DNA of 64,000 nucleotides from an uncultured Winogradskyella sp. (GTDB taxonomy: Bacteria > Bacteroidota > Bacteroidia > Flavobacteriales > Flavobacteriaceae), in NCBI RefSeq assembly GCF_947498005.1, contig NZ_CANMIW010000002.1, positions 372,001-436,000 of the forward strand. Direction: 5' to 3'. Positions 60,747 to 64,000 of this stretch are shown in pieces. Every line of letters begins with the position of its first letter. The stretch's first letter is position 1. The notes below the pieces were generated by a model that was not told the DNA's origin, searched no databases, and saw nothing but the letters and a program-made list of their open reading frames with translations. The position numbers and the translations under genes were made by a program.

Positions 60747-62783
60747 ATGAATATAAAATCATTTTTAAAAATTGGTCTTTTTGCCTTATTAATAGTGGGT
60801 TGTAAGGATCAAGTTCAAACTGAAATTGCTGAAGCAGAAGCGACTGTGGAACAAGAATTCAGTTTTAATGTTGAAGAATTTGCAGACATTAAGGTTCTAC
60901 GTTATCAAATTCCAGGTTGGGATAATTTAACCCTTAAAGAGCAAAAGTTAGTGTATTATTTAACGGAAGCAGGTTTGGCAGGTAGAGACATTATGTGGGA
61001 TCAAAACTACAGACATAATCTTGCTATCAGAAAAGCTTTAGAAACGGCTTATACAGAATATAAAGGCGATAAATCCACGTCAGACTGGACAAATTTTGAA
61101 ACCTATTTAAAACGTGTTTGGTTTAGCAATGGTATTCATCATCATTACTCAAATGCTAAGATAGTGCCAGAATTTTCAAAAGATTATTTAAATAAGTTAT
61201 TGTCAGCAACGAGTGCAACGTTAGAAGGCGAAGCGTTTGAGGTATTGTTTAATGATAAGGATTCTAAAAAAGTAAATCAAGCCAAAGGTGTTGATAATGT
61301 ATTAGAATCTGCCGTTAATTTTTACGGACCAAATGTTACAAACAAGGATGTTGAAGATTTCTACAAAACTAAAAAATCGCCAGATCCAAAGAAGCCATTA
61401 TCTTATGGCTTAAACTCGCAATTGGTAAAAGAGAATGGTGTTTTAAAAGAGCGCGTTTATAAATCTGGTGGACTTTACGGTTCTGCAATTGATGAAGTTG
61501 TAAAATGGTTAGAGAAAGCAAAAGGTGTTGCAGAAAATGAAGCTCAAGGCAATGCTTTAGGCTTATTAATTGACTATTACAAAACAGGCGATTTACAAAC
61601 TTGGGATGATTACAATGTCGCATGGACAGCAGCAACAGAAGGCAATGTAGATTATATTAATAGTTTTATTGAAGTGTACAATGACCCATTGGGTTACAGA
61701 GGCTCTTATGAAACTATTGTACAAATTAACGATTTTGATATGTCTAAAAAAATGGCTGTGTTATCTGATTATGCACAATGGTTTGAAGACAATTCGCCTC
61801 TAATGGCAGAACACAAAAAGAAAGATGTTGTTGGTGTAACCTACAAAGTAGTTAACGTAGCTGGTGAAGCTGGTGATGCATCGCCAAGTACGCCAATTGG
61901 AGTTAATTTACCAAATGCAAACTGGATTAGAGCTGCCGTTGGAAGTAAATCTGTATCCTTAGGAAACATCATCCATGCATACAATAATGCTGGTGGTTCT
62001 GGTCGTTTAAAAGAATTTGTAAATGACGAAGAAGAACTTCAACTTGAAGAAGCATACGGACAATTAGCAGATAAATTACACACAGCGTTGCATGAAGTTA
62101 TTGGTCATGCCTCAGGACAATTAAATCCTGGTGTTGGCGAAACAAAAGAAACACTTAAAAATTATGCATCTACTCTAGAAGAGGGAAGAGCTGATTTAGT
62201 TGGTTTGTATTATTTGTACGATTCTAAATTACAAGAATTAGGATTAGTTGAAGACTGGAAAAAAGTAGGAAAAGCGGCTTACGATGGTTACATCAGAAAC
62301 GGTTTAATGACGCAATTAATTCGTTTAAATCTAGGTGATGATGTAGAAGAGGCGCATATGAGAAATAGACAATGGGTTTCTGCTTGGGTTTTCGAAAAAG
62401 GAAAAGCAGATAACGTTATTGAAAAGGTTACAAGAGACGGAAAAACGTATTTCAATATTAATGATTACGAAAAACTACACGCACTTTTTGGTGAATTATT
62501 AAAAGAAACACAACGTATTAAGTCTGAAGGCGATTTTGCAGCCGTTGAAGCTTTAGTAGAAGGATATGGTGTAAAAGTAGATCAAGCAATACACGCAGAG
62601 GTTTTAGAACGAAACAAACAATTTCCGTCGCCTCCTTATAGTGGTTTTGTAAACCCAGTGTTGGTGCCAGAAACAAATGATGCTGGCGACATCACCGCAA
62701 TTAAAATTACACAGCCAAATGCTTTTGCAGAACAAATGCTAAACTATAGTAAAAACTACAGTCATTTACCTGCAATAAACTAA
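60747..62783 (+). CDS. Dipeptidyl-peptidase III-like M49 metallopeptidase lipoprotein
   Basis: 678 residues from 60747; lipobox LIVGC (Cys about 17). The zinc motif is HEVIGH (His 449, Glu 450, His 454) and the third ligand lies in EEGRAD (about 478), the M49 HExxGH...EExxxD pattern. It releases dipeptides from the N-terminus of peptides. Homologues are sometimes misnamed 'dihydrofolate reductase' in databases; no such fold is seen. The lipobox suggests a periplasmic or surface location and a role in peptide use. Confidence 0.9.
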   Translation: MNIKSFLKIGLFALLIVGCKDQVQTEIAEAEATVEQEFSFNVEEFADIKVLRYQIPGWDNLTLKEQKLVYYLTEAGLAGRDIMWDQNYRHNLAIRKALETAYTEYKGDKSTSDWTNFETYLKRVWFSNGIHHHYSNAKIVPEFSKDYLNKLLSATSATLEGEAFEVLFNDKDSKKVNQAKGVDNVLESAVNFYGPNVTNKDVEDFYKTKKSPDPKKPLSYGLNSQLVKENGVLKERVYKSGGLYGSAIDEVVKWLEKAKGVAENEAQGNALGLLIDYYKTGDLQTWDDYNVAWTAATEGNVDYINSFIEVYNDPLGYRGSYETIVQINDFDMSKKMAVLSDYAQWFEDNSPLMAEHKKKDVVGVTYKVVNVAGEAGDASPSTPIGVNLPNANWIRAAVGSKSVSLGNIIHAYNNAGGSGRLKEFVNDEEELQLEEAYGQLADKLHTALHEVIGHASGQLNPGVGETKETLKNYASTLEEGRADLVGLYYLYDSKLQELGLVEDWKKVGKAAYDGYIRNGLMTQLIRLNLGDDVEEAHMRNRQWVSAWVFEKGKADNVIEKVTRDGKTYFNINDYEKLHALFGELLKETQRIKSEGDFAAVEALVEGYGVKVDQAIHAEVLERNKQFPSPPYSGFVNPVLVPETNDAGDITAIKITQPNAFAEQMLNYSKNYSHLPAIN

Positions 62784-62806
62784 TTCATTGAGAAATTTAA
62801 GAGTAT

Positions 62807-62838
62807 AAAAGCACTTGCAATTCTGTAAGTGCTTTTTT
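62807..62838 (+). terminator. Terminator of the M49 gene
   Basis: AAAAGCACTTGCA / TGTAAGTGCTTTT, a 13-bp stem with one G-T wobble and a 4-base loop, followed by Ts. Confidence 0.88.
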
Positions 62839-62952
62839 ATAGGATAGATTATTTTTTTTAAGATGAAGGTTATTGCGCATCATATTAGAAAAAGGAATAA
62901 TTTAGAGGCAAAATAAGATGATCAAATTTAAACAAAATAGCGTGAGCCCTAA

Positions 62953-64000
62953 ATGGTAGAAAACCTAAAATACTATAACCATCTAAAAAAACATGCAGGT
63001 ACACTTGTAGAGTTACTAGATACTGAATCTGCTTTTTCAGATGTGCCAGATACTTGGCATGTTGTTGTAGTCGATATTTTAAATTCTACACAAGCTGTGG
63101 ATCAAGGTAAACATCATAAAGTTAATTTAACAGCCACAGGCGCTATTATTTCCGTTTTAAATTTTATTAGAAAAGTAAAGCAAGGTGTAGAAATTCCCTA
63201 CTTTTTTGGAGGTGATGGTGCAACCTTTATAATACCGACTTTATTTTTAGGTAACATCATTCAAATCCTAGATAATTACAGTATTCATATTAAGAACCAC
63301 ACAAATTTAGTGCTTAGAGTAGGTCATATTTCGGTAAGTTATTTAATGGGTCAAGACTATGGTTTAAAAATGGCAAAGCACCAATTAACCAACCAATTAT
63401 CAATACCTGTAGTTTTAGGTGATGGTCTAAAGAAGGCAGAAGACATTATCAAAACTAATTTTGAAGAGAAGCGGACTAATTTCGAAAAAATGCTTTTGAA
63501 TTTAGAAGGCATGGAGTGTCGTTGGAAACAAATTGAGCCTGACCAATCTGAGAAAAAAGTAGTGTGTTTGTTGCTAGATGCTCGCCATGAAAAAGATCAA
63601 AGATTAATTTACAGAGACGTCATTAATAAAATGGATACGGTGTTTGGCGATTTTAATGAACGCCAAATTATTAAAACAGATAATTTAAAATTAAATTACA
63701 GTATTCTCACAATTTGGGAAGAGATGAAAATTAGCTTACACAAGCAAAGTTTAGGTTACTTGTTTAAAAAATGGTTTTCAACTCTTATTGGTAAATTTTA
63801 TCTCAACCTTTCTGCTGACGGCAAAAACTATTTAGAACAGATTGGGCAATTATCGCACACCTTTATGCTAGATGGTATGATTAATACCGTTTTTACAGCA
63901 GAACAATCTAAAATAGATGAATTTACAACCTATTTAAATCAACTCGAAAAAGACAACAAACTCATTTATGGTATTCATGTGACGCATGCATCAGTAATGT
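62953..64000 (+). CDS. DUF3095 protein, 3' end missing
   Basis: Open frame from ATG at 62953 to the window end (349 codons, no stop). The N-terminus has the DUF3095 pattern: VPDTWHVVVVDILNSTQAVD, KVNLTATGAIISVLNFI and IPYFFGGDGATFIIPTLFLGN. The DI-NST and FGGDGA segments recall the nucleotide-cyclase-like core of this family. Later parts include VVCLLLDAR and DNLKLNYSIL. Function unknown. No promoter was clear in the 170-base gap upstream. Confidence 0.8.
   Translation, partial: MVENLKYYNHLKKHAGTLVELLDTESAFSDVPDTWHVVVVDILNSTQAVDQGKHHKVNLTATGAIISVLNFIRKVKQGVEIPYFFGGDGATFIIPTLFLGNIIQILDNYSIHIKNHTNLVLRVGHISVSYLMGQDYGLKMAKHQLTNQLSIPVVLGDGLKKAEDIIKTNFEEKRTNFEKMLLNLEGMECRWKQIEPDQSEKKVVCLLLDARHEKDQRLIYRDVINKMDTVFGDFNERQIIKTDNLKLNYSILTIWEEMKISLHKQSLGYLFKKWFSTLIGKFYLNLSADGKNYLEQIGQLSHTFMLDGMINTVFTAEQSKIDEFTTYLNQLEKDNKLIYGIHVTHASVM

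Noticed and set aside
60747-62783. Label 'dihydrofolate reductase' remembered for similar proteins
   Set aside because: HExxGH and EExxxD motifs and a length of 678 residues show an M49 peptidase; there is no DHFR fold.

Overview
The window reads as the chromosome of a marine-type member of the Flavobacteriaceae (phylum Bacteroidota). The evidence is low GC content, promoters with the Bacteroidota -7 element TAnnTTTG, very weak ribosome binding sites, a Rho factor with a long Asn/Lys-rich insertion, a type IX secretion sorting domain, glutamine synthetases of types II and III, a BlaI/M56 pair whose sensor carries a TonB-plug-like segment, and bacillithiol reductase. I recognise no phage, insertion sequence or CRISPR array. 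The genus cannot be fixed from the sequence alone.

Layout. 1-6.9 kb is the end of a polysaccharide utilisation locus in tight operon spacing: GH2 (cut by the window edge), esterase, sulfatase, GH43-like lipoprotein and a secreted EEP phosphodiesterase. 6.9-21.7 kb is mostly housekeeping: TrmH methyltransferase, rho, DUF4293, phosphoesterase, truA, an MsbA-like ABC exporter, a folP/lipoprotein/cdaA/DUF3667 operon, DUF1599, a DoxX-like protein, an OppB-like permease that appears to start at CTG, tpiA, prmA and clpS. 21.8-26.2 kb is a persulfide/sulfur locus: HMA protein, CstB-like persulfide dioxygenase-rhodanese, TauE/SafE, two half-size YeeE/YedE transporters and a Crp/Fnr regulator, with a perfect TGTGA-N6-TCACA site upstream of the dioxygenase. 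26.2-32 kb holds tRNA-Arg(ACG), a 50-aa protein, a secreted endonuclease and an M56/BlaI pair with twin operators. 32-49 kb holds an antiporter, divergent GSII and GSIII, purM, prfA, a signal peptidase, pyrF, OmpA and purU.

49.2-54.1 kb carries a fused IcmF-type acyl-CoA mutase with two dispersed intergenic repeat sequences embedded in frame, then OsmC, an unannotated 33-residue peptide with 11 cysteines, a hairpin, and a SigZ-like ECF sigma factor with a four-cysteine tail. This group is the best candidate for an undescribed small regulatory/thiol-metal system. 54.1-58.5 kb holds a lone degenerate DEAD-type RecA domain, an Lrp regulator, and an MFS/VOC/YpdA operon whose leader contains a 25-codon ORF followed by an intrinsic terminator. 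58.5-64 kb holds a DUF1684 lipoprotein, a fluoride channel, an SRPBCC protein, an M49 peptidase and a DUF3095 protein cut by the right edge.

Several families of short dispersed repeats lie between genes: CTGAA/TTCAG hairpins, TCGA/TCGA palindromes, NNCAGTN heptamers and one 105-bp structured element. They recur at enough sites to be a notable feature of this genome. All functions are inferred from sequence motifs and remembered family features; no database search was run.
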